A stretch of 64,000 nucleotides of DNA, from NCBI RefSeq assembly GCF_040545875.1, contig NZ_JBEPMR010000020.1. One strand, given 5' to 3'. Position numbers and translations under genes: made by a program. Positions 51,230 through 60,497 of the stretch are shown in pieces. Position 1 is the stretch's first letter. Each line of letters starts with the position of its first letter. The notes under the pieces were generated by a model that saw nothing but the letters and a program-made list of their open reading frames with translations, did no database searches and was not told the DNA's origin. The stretch is from Faecalicatena_A orotica (lineage in GTDB: Bacteria > Bacillota > Clostridia > Lachnospirales > Lachnospiraceae).

Positions 51230-52063
51230 CTACTTCATATGGTAACATTTCAGCAGACTCTTTAACCATTCCACATACATTTCCACAACGTCATCCGGTC
51301 CGAGAATTTCTGCACGATCACCCAAACTACTGATCCACCCGAAAAACTGTCTGCTTACATTAACAGCAGGATGGGCAATAAAGTGATCCGCATCATCCAT
51401 ATGAATCAAAATTCCTTTCCCAAAACGGTCTATTACGACACCAATCAGTTCATTTCCAAAACGCAGCTTTAAGCTTCGTTCTTCGCCACCGTACATACCA
51501 AACGTCTTCTTAGCAAATGCCGCCAGATCAAAACGGGCAAATTCTTTTCTCCCTGCTCTGCGTTCTTTCGTCATTTCAGTATTTATCATCTTATCAACTC
51601 TATAATATTTTACAGACTTCACCGCTGAATCATATGCAATCATATAATAATTTTCATCATCCCATGTAAGTGCCCAGGGGCTGACTATATAGAATTCACC
51701 ATTCTGGCGTGCCTCAAATTTACTTGTTAGATTCTCCAGCTTCTTTATCAATTCATTCGTCTTGTTTTCCGTAATAAACTTTGATGCCTGTACTGCATCA
51801 ACCAGCAATTTTAATTCCGGAAGTTCAAACTCTCTGCCTGCCACATAAAATCCGGACGGCTGCGTACGTTTGTTTATAATATCCATTCCAAATTCATTCA
51901 GGGCCTCAATGTCATCATATATACTTTTTCTTTCTGCACTTATTCCGTACCTTTTCAATTCATTAATCAGTTCTATTGTAGAAAGTACATGATCCTCATC
52001 CGTTTGTTCCAACAATATTTTCATTAAATACAGCAATTTTAATTTTGTCTCTCTTGTTGCCAT
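51230..52063 (-). CDS. WYL-domain transcriptional regulator
   Basis: 277 residues: an N-terminal winged HTH (TIELINELKRYGISAERKSI, YDDIEALNEFGMDI) and a WYL domain (WALTWDDENYYMIAYDSAVK, YYRVDKM) from about residue 125, with a C-terminal extension (WCX-like). WYL proteins often control phage defence loci and bind nucleic-acid ligands. It lies 24 nt upstream of cas3 on the same strand and so likely tunes the cas operon. ATG 52063 has GGAG upstream. Confidence 0.9.
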   Translation of the reverse strand: MATRETKLKLLYLMKILLEQTDEDHVLSTIELINELKRYGISAERKSIYDDIEALNEFGMDIINKRTQPSGFYVAGREFELPELKLLVDAVQASKFITENKTNELIKKLENLTSKFEARQNGEFYIVSPWALTWDDENYYMIAYDSAVKSVKYYRVDKMINTEMTKERRAGRKEFARFDLAAFAKKTFGMYGGEERSLKLRFGNELIGVVIDRFGKGILIHMDDADHFIAHPAVNVSRQFFGWISSLGDRAEILGPDDVVEMYVEWLKSLLKCYHMK

Positions 52064-52441
52064 ATTCCTCGCTCCTTCACACATTCGTCTAAGTCAATTA
52101 TAAGTCACTGCAAATGTCAGAACAACCGTAAACCCCAGAATTTTACTCCCTTTCCTGCTTTACAGGTTCCACTTTTTCTTTTACTTTCATTCCGCTTATG
52201 ACCTCACAAATAACTTTGGAATTTGTAATAAACCGTACTTTTACTTTAAAATTTTTCGAAACTTTAGAGTATATCCGCCCGGCTATGTAAGTTCCCGTCG
52301 CTTCTGTTCATAAATAAACTTTAACAAATACCCAGTCCCAAAATCCGGCCTCCCCCCTCGTACATACATTCGTTTTATTAAAAAAAGAAGACCGGTGGCT
52401 CTTTATCTGCCACCAGTCTCCCACTGATTTCCATTCTTACT
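52064..52441. other. intergenic region upstream of the CRISPR operon
   Basis: No gene. Should hold the promoter of the regulator-cas3 unit and, at its far end, the terminator of the beta-glucoside operon (52389-52418). Confidence 0.5.
52389..52418 (-). terminator. terminator of the beta-glucoside operon
   Basis: Minus strand GACTGGTGGC/GCCACCGGTC stem (one mismatch) followed by TTCTTTTTTT. Confidence 0.85.
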
Positions 52442-53866
52442 TTATAGAACTTCACCATTCGTCTCTATTACTTTCCTGTACCAGTAAAATGATTTTTTCC
52501 GGCTTCTGCTCAATGTTCCTTTTCCATCTTCCTGTTTATCCACATAGATAAACCCGTACCGCTTCCGCATCTCGCCGCTTCCTGCACTGATCAGGTCAAT
52601 CGGCGCCCATGATGTGTATCCCATCAGCTCCACGCCGTCCTCCTCTACAGCCGTCTTCATTGCCCGGATATGCCTGCGCAGATAATCGATCCGGTAATCA
52701 TCCTCAACCTCCCCGTTTTCATTCGGAATATCAACCGCACCCAGCCCGTTTTCCACAATAAATAATGGCTTCTGGTAACGGTCATATATCTGGTTCAGAG
52801 TGATGCGAAGTCCAAGCGGGTCGATCGGCCATCCCCATTCGCTGAAATCCAGATAGGGGTTCTTTGCAGATTTAAAGAGGTTTCCCCCTGCTTCTTCCCG
52901 GCCGCTTCCTGGTGCGGCGATGCATCTGCTGTTGTAGTAAGAAAATGAAATAAAATCTACCGGATGTCTCTTTAATATCTCTTTGTCCCCCGGCTCCATG
53001 ACCGGAAATACACCATTTTTTGCAAGACGGGCTGACGCATAAGACGGATAATACCCCCGGGCCTGAACATCCACAAAGAAATAGTTTTCCTGATCCGTCT
53101 TAAGTGCCTCCCACACATCCTCCGGCTTACATGTATACGGGTAGGCACTGCCCGCCGCAAACATACACCCGACCTTATTTTCGGGGTTCACCTCATGTGC
53201 CATTCTGGTTGCCAGCGCGCTTGCCACGAGTTCATGATGAGCAGCCTGATATTTGATGCGCTCTTCATTTTCCCCGTCTTCAAAATAAATTCCCGCCCCC
53301 ATAAACGGGGCATGCAGGATCATATTGATCTCATTGAATGTCAGCCAGTATGTCACATAATCCTTATAACGGTTAAACAGTACATCGCAGAGATGAAGAT
53401 AGAAATCTATCATTTCTCTGCTTCTCCATCCCCCGTACTTCTTAATAAGGCCGATCGGGCAGTCAAAGTGAGAAATTGTAACCAATGGCTGAATCCCATA
53501 CTTTCTGCATTCCTCAAATATTTCTTTATAAAACTGAAGTCCCTCCTCATTCGGCTCCTCTTCATCTCCATGCGGGAATATACGGGTCCATGCAATACTC
53601 AGCCGGTACACCTTGAATCCCATCTCTCCGAAGAGACGGATATCCTCCTTGAAATGGTGGTAGTGATCAATAGCCTCTATGGCCGGATACACATGAGCAT
53701 CATCCATTTCCAGCATCTTCAAATGCCCTGTGATCACTGCCCCCCTGTCACTGCCGGACGGACACACATCTACATTTGCAAGCCCTCTTCCGCCTTCGAA
53801 AATCCCACCCTCACACTGGTTCGCCGCTGTTGCGCCTCCCCATAGGAAATTATTTTGAAATCCCAT
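52442..53866 (-). CDS. 6-phospho-beta-glucosidase, GH1
   Basis: 474 residues, glycoside hydrolase family 1. FLWGGATAANQCEGG at the start, acid/base Glu in YWLTFNEINMILHAP, nucleophile in PLFIVENGLGA, and the C-terminal GFIYVDKQEDGKGTLSRSRK, whose SRSRK/K residues fit phospho-sugar binding. It hydrolyses the phosphorylated beta-glucosides delivered by the PTS gene 11 nt upstream. Last gene of the operon. Exact sugar (aryl-glucoside, cellobiose) not fixed by sequence. Confidence 0.94.
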   Translation of the reverse strand: MGFQNNFLWGGATAANQCEGGIFEGGRGLANVDVCPSGSDRGAVITGHLKMLEMDDAHVYPAIEAIDHYHHFKEDIRLFGEMGFKVYRLSIAWTRIFPHGDEEEPNEEGLQFYKEIFEECRKYGIQPLVTISHFDCPIGLIKKYGGWRSREMIDFYLHLCDVLFNRYKDYVTYWLTFNEINMILHAPFMGAGIYFEDGENEERIKYQAAHHELVASALATRMAHEVNPENKVGCMFAAGSAYPYTCKPEDVWEALKTDQENYFFVDVQARGYYPSYASARLAKNGVFPVMEPGDKEILKRHPVDFISFSYYNSRCIAAPGSGREEAGGNLFKSAKNPYLDFSEWGWPIDPLGLRITLNQIYDRYQKPLFIVENGLGAVDIPNENGEVEDDYRIDYLRRHIRAMKTAVEEDGVELMGYTSWAPIDLISAGSGEMRKRYGFIYVDKQEDGKGTLSRSRKKSFYWYRKVIETNGEVL

Positions 53867-53877
53867 TCTAACACCTC

Positions 53878-55860
53878 TTATTTCAATACTTTCAACAGGT
53901 TTTCACCCGGATTAACCTGTTCCTTAACTGTCTCAACTACGTCCAAAAAGTCATCTGTGTTTGCAACAATGACAGGCGTTTCCATGCAGAAGCCTTTATT
54001 TTTAATAAATTCTATGTCAAACTTCACGAGAAGCTGGCCTTTCTGAACCCTGTCCCCCTGTTTTACAAGAGCCTCAAACCCTTCGCCCTCCAGCTGCACC
54101 GTATCCAGACCGATATGTATCAGGAGTTCTACCCCCTCATCCGTTTCCAGACCGAGAGCGTGCAGTGTCGGAAACAGTGTCGAAACAACACCGTCTGCCG
54201 GGGCGAATACCTTTCCTTCCTGAGGAAGAATCGCCGCCCCTTTCCCGAGAACACCGGATGCGAATGCATCGTCTTTGATGGATTCCAGTTTCAGGACTTC
54301 CCCCTTTATCGGGCTTGTAATATCTATCTGTTTTAAGATGCTGCTGTGTTCCTGCTTCCCGCCATCTGCCGCAGCTCCTTCCTCTGTCTGATTGTTTTCC
54401 ACATCAATTCCATCGTTTATCTCTGTTTTTCCACATGCCCCCCCAATTTCTTTCACATCCTCTTCTCTGTAGAAGATCATCGTCGCCGCAAAAGCAAGCA
54501 CCATCGTAATCACAACACCCACGACAGCTACGAACAGGTTCCCCATACTTCCGTCAGGCTCGATCATGGCTGGGAATTCAAAAATGCCCATACCGCCCAT
54601 CATAAATTTTCTGAAATTGAACGCACCATAGAATCCCCCGCCGATTCCTCCGACGATACAGCTGATAATAAACGGTTTCTTTAAAGGAAGCAGGATACCA
54701 TATATGGCCGGTTCTGTGACACCGAAAATACCCGAAATAAAGTTCGGCAGGGCCATTTCTTTTATTTGTTTGTTCTTCGTCTTGAAAAAGATTGCCAGCA
54801 CAACCGCTGAGGTCGCAAACGTACATGCAAAGAACGGCATCATAACATTGTCAAACCCATTTGTCATAATGTTGTTAATATAGACCGGGATGAATCCCCA
54901 GTGCAGACCGAATATAACAAGAATCTGCCATGTAAGCCCGACAATTGCCCCAGCCAGCATCGGGCTGAAATTCCGTACTGCCATAACGCCCTCTGCAATA
55001 ATCGTTGAGGCAAATGTAGCCAGAGGTCCGATCAGAAGAAGGCCTGCCGGAATTGCCACGAGCAGTGTCAGCATCGGGACAAAGAAGAACTTCACCAGAT
55101 CCGGCACGATTTTATTAAAGAATTTCTCACACTTGGATGCAAAGTATACGACGAAGATCACCGGGATCACTGTGCCGGTATAATCCATTGCAATCAGCGG
55201 AATCCCAAAGAAATCTGTATACACCGCGGATTCAAACATCGTCCCTGAAAATAATGTATAAAGTACATCATTACCTGCCGAAAGCGCGCTTCCCTGTATG
55301 GCGGGATAGCACATGATTGCGCCGATCACGAGACCGAGCATCGGCTTGAGATTGAACTTCTTCGCCGCCGTATAACCAAGAAACAGCGGAAGGAAGGTGA
55401 ACAGGCCGTCACCGACCGCATTCAGTACCAAATAACCGCCGCATGTATCAGAATACAGATGCAGAGCTACAAACAGGGCATTTAATCCCTTGATCATACC
55501 GCAGGCAGCCATGATTCCAAGAATCGGCTGGAAGATACCCGAGATGATGTCGATAAAACGGTTGAAAATATTCCCGGAAGGTTTTTCTTCTATGCCTGCC
55601 GCGCCTTCTTCCAACCCAATCAGAGGCATCACATCAGCATAGACATCCGGTACATGATTGCCTATGACTACCTGATACTGCCCACCACTTTTCATAACCG
55701 TGACGACACCGTCCATATTTTTCAGGACATCGTCCTTTGCCCTGCTTTCGTCCTTTAACTTGAAACGAAGTCTTGTGATACAGTGTGTCAGACTGATGAT
55801 GTTTTCTTTTCCGCCGACATTTTTGACAATTTCTTTTGCCAGATTTTCATACTTACCCAT
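53878..55860 (-). CDS. bglP: beta-glucoside PTS transporter EIIBCA
   Basis: 660 residues in the order IIB-IIC-IIA. IIB phospho-Cys lies in ISLTHCITRLRFKLKD (near residue 26); the IIC membrane domain covers about 105-460; IIA has the phospho-His region LLIHIGLDTVQLEGEGFEAL near 575. It imports and phosphorylates beta-glucosides using PEP. In the operon licT-bglP-GH1. AGGAAAG precedes ATG 55860. The specific sugar is uncertain. Confidence 0.95.
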   Translation of the reverse strand: MGKYENLAKEIVKNVGGKENIISLTHCITRLRFKLKDESRAKDDVLKNMDGVVTVMKSGGQYQVVIGNHVPDVYADVMPLIGLEEGAAGIEEKPSGNIFNRFIDIISGIFQPILGIMAACGMIKGLNALFVALHLYSDTCGGYLVLNAVGDGLFTFLPLFLGYTAAKKFNLKPMLGLVIGAIMCYPAIQGSALSAGNDVLYTLFSGTMFESAVYTDFFGIPLIAMDYTGTVIPVIFVVYFASKCEKFFNKIVPDLVKFFFVPMLTLLVAIPAGLLLIGPLATFASTIIAEGVMAVRNFSPMLAGAIVGLTWQILVIFGLHWGFIPVYINNIMTNGFDNVMMPFFACTFATSAVVLAIFFKTKNKQIKEMALPNFISGIFGVTEPAIYGILLPLKKPFIISCIVGGIGGGFYGAFNFRKFMMGGMGIFEFPAMIEPDGSMGNLFVAVVGVVITMVLAFAATMIFYREEDVKEIGGACGKTEINDGIDVENNQTEEGAAADGGKQEHSSILKQIDITSPIKGEVLKLESIKDDAFASGVLGKGAAILPQEGKVFAPADGVVSTLFPTLHALGLETDEGVELLIHIGLDTVQLEGEGFEALVKQGDRVQKGQLLVKFDIEFIKNKGFCMETPVIVANTDDFLDVVETVKEQVNPGENLLKVLK

Positions 55861-55956
55861 TTTCTTTCCTCCATTGATAAAAATTATATTTATGAAGGTT
55901 TGGCCAACTTAATGTCACCATCCTGGCATACATGGTATCTATGCAGCAGGTTTTCA

Positions 55957-56802
55957 TTACCTGCAGGTTTTATTAATCACTCTTTCTATATGAATTGTAA
56001 GATACAGCTGTTCTTCCCTTGATAAATGATATTCGTATTTTTTCTGAATAAACGTTGTGATCTTCTCTACACACCGGTATGCATCCGGATACTTCTCTTT
56101 GATAATTTCCCACAGGCCATCGCTGTCATCTTCTTCGTATGTTTTATGTTCCGTAAGCCGTTTTGCAAAGAATTTCAGATGTGTAATAAACCGGTAATAA
56201 TAGACGTCATCTTCATCGAACTCAATGTGGAAGAAATATTTTACAATATTCACGACTTCCTGCATGATTCTGGTAATCTCATACATGTTATGCATCTTCT
56301 CTTCATTCATCTGCGCATTCGCAAGATGGAGGGCAATGAACCCGGCCTCATCCTCCGGTAGCCTTACCTTGCATTTCTCCTCGATCAGGTCCAGCGCCCA
56401 CAGCCCTGTCTGGAATTCGTCCTTATAGAAACGTCGGATATCCCAGAGTAACACATTCTTCACTGTCACGCCCTCCAGAAAACGTACAATAGACGTATGG
56501 ACGTGGTCGATCAGGGAAATATAGATCATATCGTTCAGCTTGTTTCCCAGCCGCAGCTTTGCCTCCGTAATGATCTCTTCGCCGATGGCAATATGCTCCA
56601 TCGGAACATCCTGAATCAGAACCTGAAATTTATTGTTTGCTTCGGATTCCGATAGAAAAAAGGTCTTGTCAATCACTTCTTTCGGAATATCGTCACCTGT
56701 CTTTTTCTTGAAACAGATTCCTTTCCCCATCACAATCTTTTCCTGGCCCTGCTCATCCAGTACAACTGCAACATTATTATTCAAAGTCTTAAAGATTTTC
56801 AT
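55957..56802 (-). CDS. licT: LicT/BglG-family transcriptional antiterminator
   Basis: 281 residues. The N-terminal CAT RNA-binding domain (KIFKTLNNNVAVVLDEQGQE, VMGKGICFKKKTGDDI) is followed by PRD1 (ISLIDHVHTSIVRF, FIALHLANAQ) and PRD2 (FFAKRLTEHKTY, EQLYLTIHIERVI), whose His residues are phosphorylation sites. It binds the RAT hairpin at 57011-57040, prevents termination and lets the operon be expressed when beta-glucosides are being transported. First gene of the operon. GGGGGTAACAGAGA lies before ATG 56802. Confidence 0.95.
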   Translation of the reverse strand: MKIFKTLNNNVAVVLDEQGQEKIVMGKGICFKKKTGDDIPKEVIDKTFFLSESEANNKFQVLIQDVPMEHIAIGEEIITEAKLRLGNKLNDMIYISLIDHVHTSIVRFLEGVTVKNVLLWDIRRFYKDEFQTGLWALDLIEEKCKVRLPEDEAGFIALHLANAQMNEEKMHNMYEITRIMQEVVNIVKYFFHIEFDEDDVYYYRFITHLKFFAKRLTEHKTYEEDDSDGLWEIIKEKYPDAYRCVEKITTFIQKKYEYHLSREEQLYLTIHIERVINKTCR

Positions 56803-56919
56803 TCTCTGTTACCCCCTGAAAATAAAATAGAGTTTCGCTTGCGAAACTCGCGCCGGCGGCGCTCGCTCTGCGACATCTACCTTATACGCCGCAGTGCGCA
56901 TCCCCCGGAAGGCTTTTTA

Positions 56920-56946
56920 TTTCATAGGATGTACTTTCCTATGAAA
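56920..56946. repeat. 27-bp palindromic repeat, copy 2
   Basis: TTTCATAGGA and TCCTATGAAA arms around TGTACTT; flanking A/T bases extend the stem. Same core as the copy at 1056-1082. Confidence 0.6.
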
Positions 56947-57040
56947 TAAAAAAACCTATATGCACAAATAAATCTGGAAACTCCTGCGTCCAAAATTATC
57001 TCTACATATAGGTTTAGCTTGCTTACGCAATCACCATCCC
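56947..57040 (-). promoter_or_regulatory. RAT antiterminator and overlapping terminator (LicT target)
   Basis: Minus strand: GGGATGGTGATTGCG-TAAG then CAAGCTAAACC (57040 down to 57011) fits the BglG/LicT ribonucleic antiterminator. Its last bases also belong to AAACCTATATG, which pairs with CATATAGGTTTTTTT (down to about 56948) to form the terminator. The two structures are mutually exclusive. Confidence 0.85.
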
Positions 57041-57219
57041 ATTTACAAAACAGAGCATAGCACAGCTTTTGTGAGCAGTCAATCTCCTGCTCATCAGCTG
57101 GATGAACTTTCTCTGTTTTTCATAAATTTTCTACTGTATTTTTGTTCAATCTGCCTTCTGTCACGAAAAGGCAGCGGCAGAATAAAATATATTAATAATG
57201 AAAGAAAGGTCAAAACATT

Positions 57220-58545
57220 ATGCTTACAGTTTATATAATCATTGCGGCTGTAGTCCTAGTGATCGCAGTCCTTGCATTCTGTATCGTATGGCAGGTCCGA
57301 AGCCGTCGTTTTCGTCCCTCTGGCAATAAACAGAGCCAGCAAAATGAATTAAACGCCGATCTCGAAGAAACCGGGTTTGCCTATGAATTAAAAGGTGATT
57401 ATTTCTATTCTCTTATGGACTGCTGGCAGAGAGAAGTCGGTTACTGCCGCCTTTATGATGAAGCCGCACCGCTGTTCAATATGATCATGGATTGTGAACC
57501 AGTTACCTTTAGCTATGCCGGCAAACGCTGGCTGATTGAACTCTGGAAGGGCCAGTATGGTATCACGACCGGCGGTGAAATAGGAATCTATAACACGGAA
57601 AGAAACGATATCGATTCCGATAAATTCAGAGGAACATTTTACGAAAACATTAGTAATGAAGAGATGCTGAAGATGTCGTTTGTGCTCCGCAGAAACGGCA
57701 GGGTTATTTTAAAGAGAAGTGCTGTTCACTGGTGGCTCACAGGTTTTAAACTCGGACAGTTTTCCCATACTGACATGCTGACGATGGATGCCAGAATCAG
57801 CTTCCCTGACCGCGGCATGAGAAATGCCTTTGTGGAATCACTCGTAGATATCGGTTACCGCAAAAAGGAATATTCAATCAGAAGGAACACCGTTTGTATT
57901 CATTATACGACACCGCATTCCCCTCAGGCTGAATCCCGCAATAAGGTAAGTGCAGCTCTTGTACAGCAGACAAATCACAACAACTGTAAACTCTACGAAT
58001 TTGCAACAGGAAAATACAGTGATACCCTTGATAAACTGGAATACGCAAAGGCAATGGCCCCGGAGCTTTATAAATTATTCATCGACTCACTTTATGCAAG
58101 GGGAATATATGAGGCCTTCGAGTGGATCAAAGACTGGCTGGGCGGGAAACCACCGCACCCGGTTCCGCCAGTACCGCCATGCCCGCCACCTAAGCCTCCG
58201 ATACCACCGTGCCCGCCTGAACCCCCCTGCCGCCCGGAGCCTCCGTGTCCGCCTGAACCTCCTTGCCGGCCCGAACCTCCATGTCCGCCGAAGCCGCACT
58301 GTCCGCCGCCTTGTAACTGCCCGCCGTGCAGTCCGAATCCATGCACGCCTTGCCCGCCAAGGCCCAGTTGTCCACCACAGTGCAATCCGTGTCGTCAGGG
58401 AAATTATAATTCCTGCAATATGGAGCAGCGAAACCAGATGCAGTGCAGTCCCTGCAGAAACAACAGGCAGATGAGAGATTCACAGTATGGATACCAATCG
58501 GAAGAGACAGAATCCTATTCTGACAGAAATGATGATTTTGAATAG
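57220..58545 (+). CDS. DUF4474 membrane-anchored protein with Pro-Cys-rich tail
   Basis: 441 residues. One N-terminal membrane helix (TVYIIIAAVVLVIAVLAFCI), a basic stop, then a DUF4474 domain (about 45-240: GFAYELKGDYFYSLMDCWQR, FSYAGKRWLIELWKGQYGIT, RSAVHWWLTGFKLGQFSHTD), a linker, and from about residue 308 a roughly 110-residue tail made of PPCPPEPPCRPEPPCPPEP-like units with some 25 cysteines. The tail ends in an acidic, polar stretch. Such a tail could be cross-linked or bind metal outside the cell; function unknown. AAAGG precedes ATG 57220. Confidence 0.85.
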   Translation: MLTVYIIIAAVVLVIAVLAFCIVWQVRSRRFRPSGNKQSQQNELNADLEETGFAYELKGDYFYSLMDCWQREVGYCRLYDEAAPLFNMIMDCEPVTFSYAGKRWLIELWKGQYGITTGGEIGIYNTERNDIDSDKFRGTFYENISNEEMLKMSFVLRRNGRVILKRSAVHWWLTGFKLGQFSHTDMLTMDARISFPDRGMRNAFVESLVDIGYRKKEYSIRRNTVCIHYTTPHSPQAESRNKVSAALVQQTNHNNCKLYEFATGKYSDTLDKLEYAKAMAPELYKLFIDSLYARGIYEAFEWIKDWLGGKPPHPVPPVPPCPPPKPPIPPCPPEPPCRPEPPCPPEPPCRPEPPCPPKPHCPPPCNCPPCSPNPCTPCPPRPSCPPQCNPCRQGNYNSCNMEQRNQMQCSPCRNNRQMRDSQYGYQSEETESYSDRNDDFE

Positions 58546-58577
58546 ACCGCAGAAAAAACCTAAGTTTCTTTAGGATA

Positions 58578-58622
58578 GAAAAATTCCGGAAATGATAGAA
58601 TCTTCATTTCCGGAATTTTTAT
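58578..58622. terminator. bidirectional terminator
   Basis: AAAAATTCCGGAAATG pairs with CATTTCCGGAATTTTT; T-runs on both strands. It lies between the DUF4474 gene and the convergent CPBP gene. Confidence 0.9.
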
Positions 58623-59548
58623 GATATGCGCCCATATACGTCTTTCACACCAGCTTGGTATGTCTTAGTAAAAAGTAATGAAAAACAAATACATGAAAGG
58701 ATCATTATACAAGGCAAATAATGTGTATCTTTATAATCCGGAAGGAATGTCAGAATTATATTAGTCATAAAATGCATAAATGATATAATCCATATATTTT
58801 TAGTTTTCATATACACATAACCAAACGCAACTGAAAGGGCAGGCAAATAAATAAACCTGGCGAACTGTACCGTCCAGTTCCAATTATCAATTGGAAAGTA
58901 AAATGGTATATGCCATATTTGCCAGAGTACACCAACAAAAATAACACCCAGCCGTTTTCCGAATCTTCTTTGTAATAATGGCTGGAGATACCCCCGCCAT
59001 CCATATTCTTCCCCAAATGTTAAAATACACTGTAATGGAAAATGAACAATAGATGCAAAAGGAGCAAAAAATGTATAAAATGTTATTCCTTTAAAACTCA
59101 TACATATAACTATAATAAACATAATAACTGTATATATTAATATATATTTTGCTCCAACTTTAATATTTTTAGAAGGATCCAGCCGTGGACAGGACATCCA
59201 TGCATATAAAAGGATAATTAAACTCAAGATATCATTGCCTACTATTATGAATATCTTTAGCAGGGGTTCACCTATAACGCCTGTAATCCTAAACAACAAT
59301 GCGAAAAGAGACACACAAAAAGCGACTATTATTATTTTATGTATTTGTTTTATTCCCTTTTCATTATTACTGCTTCGTATTTTTGCTAAAGCGACACCAG
59401 CCGCAGGCGTTAACATCATAAATAGAGATATGTTATAAACTTCTTCATATATCCCCAAATAAATAATGATGCCAAAAATTAAGGAACATCCATACGAAAT
59501 TGCAAAAAAAATTGCAATCTCTGCCTTTTTAGAATTACCTGCCCTCAT
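58619..59548 (-). CDS. CPBP-family intramembrane metalloprotease
   Basis: 309 residues, eight or so membrane helices. The ABI/CAAX protease motifs are present: LTFGEEYGWRGYLQPLLQRR (EExxxR), WQIWHIPFYF (FxxxH-type) and SFMHFMTNI (HxxxN/D). Family members process peptides or membrane anchors, often linked to bacteriocin immunity. Single gene; AAGGA lies 5 nt before ATG 59548. Low GC relative to neighbours suggests possible acquisition. Confidence 0.87.
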   Translation of the reverse strand: MRAGNSKKAEIAIFFAISYGCSLIFGIIIYLGIYEEVYNISLFMMLTPAAGVALAKIRSSNNEKGIKQIHKIIIVAFCVSLFALLFRITGVIGEPLLKIFIIVGNDILSLIILLYAWMSCPRLDPSKNIKVGAKYILIYTVIMFIIVICMSFKGITFYTFFAPFASIVHFPLQCILTFGEEYGWRGYLQPLLQRRFGKRLGVIFVGVLWQIWHIPFYFPIDNWNWTVQFARFIYLPALSVAFGYVYMKTKNIWIISFMHFMTNIILTFLPDYKDTHYLPCIMILSCICFSLLFTKTYQAGVKDVYGRIS

Positions 59549-59792
59549 TCGATTCCTTGTATAATATTTGTAGAAGCTGAATATTATACTCTCCTTCCTT
59601 TACTCCCAATTCCCCTTATTTCCATATTTTAACTATATCACTTTCAATTTTTAATTCAATAGTTCAAAAATAATGTTAAAAGAAATAATCCATCAGTAAA
59701 TCTCTTCTTGTATATCGTGCCCTCCCGAAATATAATGAACATCAGAGAAGTTTCTAAATCACAGGGCAATAGCGGGGAAGGAAGTGGTTAAT

Positions 59793-60497
59793 ATGGACGG
59801 TAAAATATTATTGGTAGATGATGAGAAGGATATCGTGGATTTAATGGAAGAGGTTCTGCGGCAGGATGGGTTCCGGTTTATTAAAAAGGCTTATACCGGT
59901 ATGGAGGCCTTACAATTATGCAAAGAATTTGAGCCGGATATCGTGGTTTTGGATATTATGCTGCCAGATAGCAACGGCATAGATGTGTGCAGAAAAATCC
60001 GTGAATTTTCTATCTGCTCGATCCTTTTTCTTTCTTCAAAAAATGAGGATGTTGATAAAATCCTTGGCCTGTCGAGCGGCGGTGATGATTATATTACGAA
60101 GCCTTTCAGCCCGCGTGAAATTGTATTCCGGATTAAAGCACAGCTTAGACGCCAGCAGTACCATACCGATTTTCAGCCGCTTGAAAAAAGCATGATTACT
60201 GCCGGCCCCCTTTCGCTAGATAAAGAGAGCTGCCGCATTTATAAGGACGGAAATGAAATCAGCCTGACTGGGCGCGAATTTCTGCTTCTGTCTTACTTCA
60301 TGGAAAATGCGGATAAGATTATAAGCAAAGAACATTTATACGAACATGTGTGGGGTGAGTACAGCGTCATTTGTGATAACACGATTATGGTCCATATACG
60401 GCACCTTCGTGAAAAAATTGAGGACTCCCCTTCCAATCCCCGGCAGCTTATTACTGTGAAGGGTCTGGGATATAAATTAAAGAAAAGGATTGATTAG
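59793..60497 (+). CDS. OmpR-family response regulator
   Basis: 234 residues. Receiver domain: ILLVDDEKDIVDLMEEVLRQ (acidic pocket), DIVVLDIMLPDSNG (phospho-Asp), and KPFSPREIVFRIKA (Lys). C-terminal winged helix: LTGREFLLLSYFMENADKI, and VMVHIRHLREKIE-type recognition helix. ATG 59793 with GGGGAAGGAAG upstream is chosen; GTG 59784 lies in the ribosome site. Its stop abuts the kinase start. Probably controls the ABC transporter downstream. Confidence 0.95.
   Translation: MDGKILLVDDEKDIVDLMEEVLRQDGFRFIKKAYTGMEALQLCKEFEPDIVVLDIMLPDSNGIDVCRKIREFSICSILFLSSKNEDVDKILGLSSGGDDYITKPFSPREIVFRIKAQLRRQQYHTDFQPLEKSMITAGPLSLDKESCRIYKDGNEISLTGREFLLLSYFMENADKIISKEHLYEHVWGEYSVICDNTIMVHIRHLREKIEDSPSNPRQLITVKGLGYKLKKRID

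Larger units (their letters stand above)
56803..57219. other. leader of the beta-glucoside operon and divergent promoter region
   Basis: Holds the RAT/terminator, a 27-bp palindromic repeat, a perfect GAGTTTCG-CTTG-CGAAACTC hairpin (about 56831-56850) and, at the right, the promoter of the DUF4474 gene. Confidence 0.6.

Noticed and set aside
55861..55956. Second RAT between licT and bglP
   Set aside because: CCTGC/GCAGG bases occur but no terminator with a U-run and no RAT consensus can be drawn.
58087..58483. Minus-strand glycine- or arginine-rich open frames opposite the Pro-Cys tail
   Set aside because: They are antisense shadows of a low-complexity GC-rich coding repeat.
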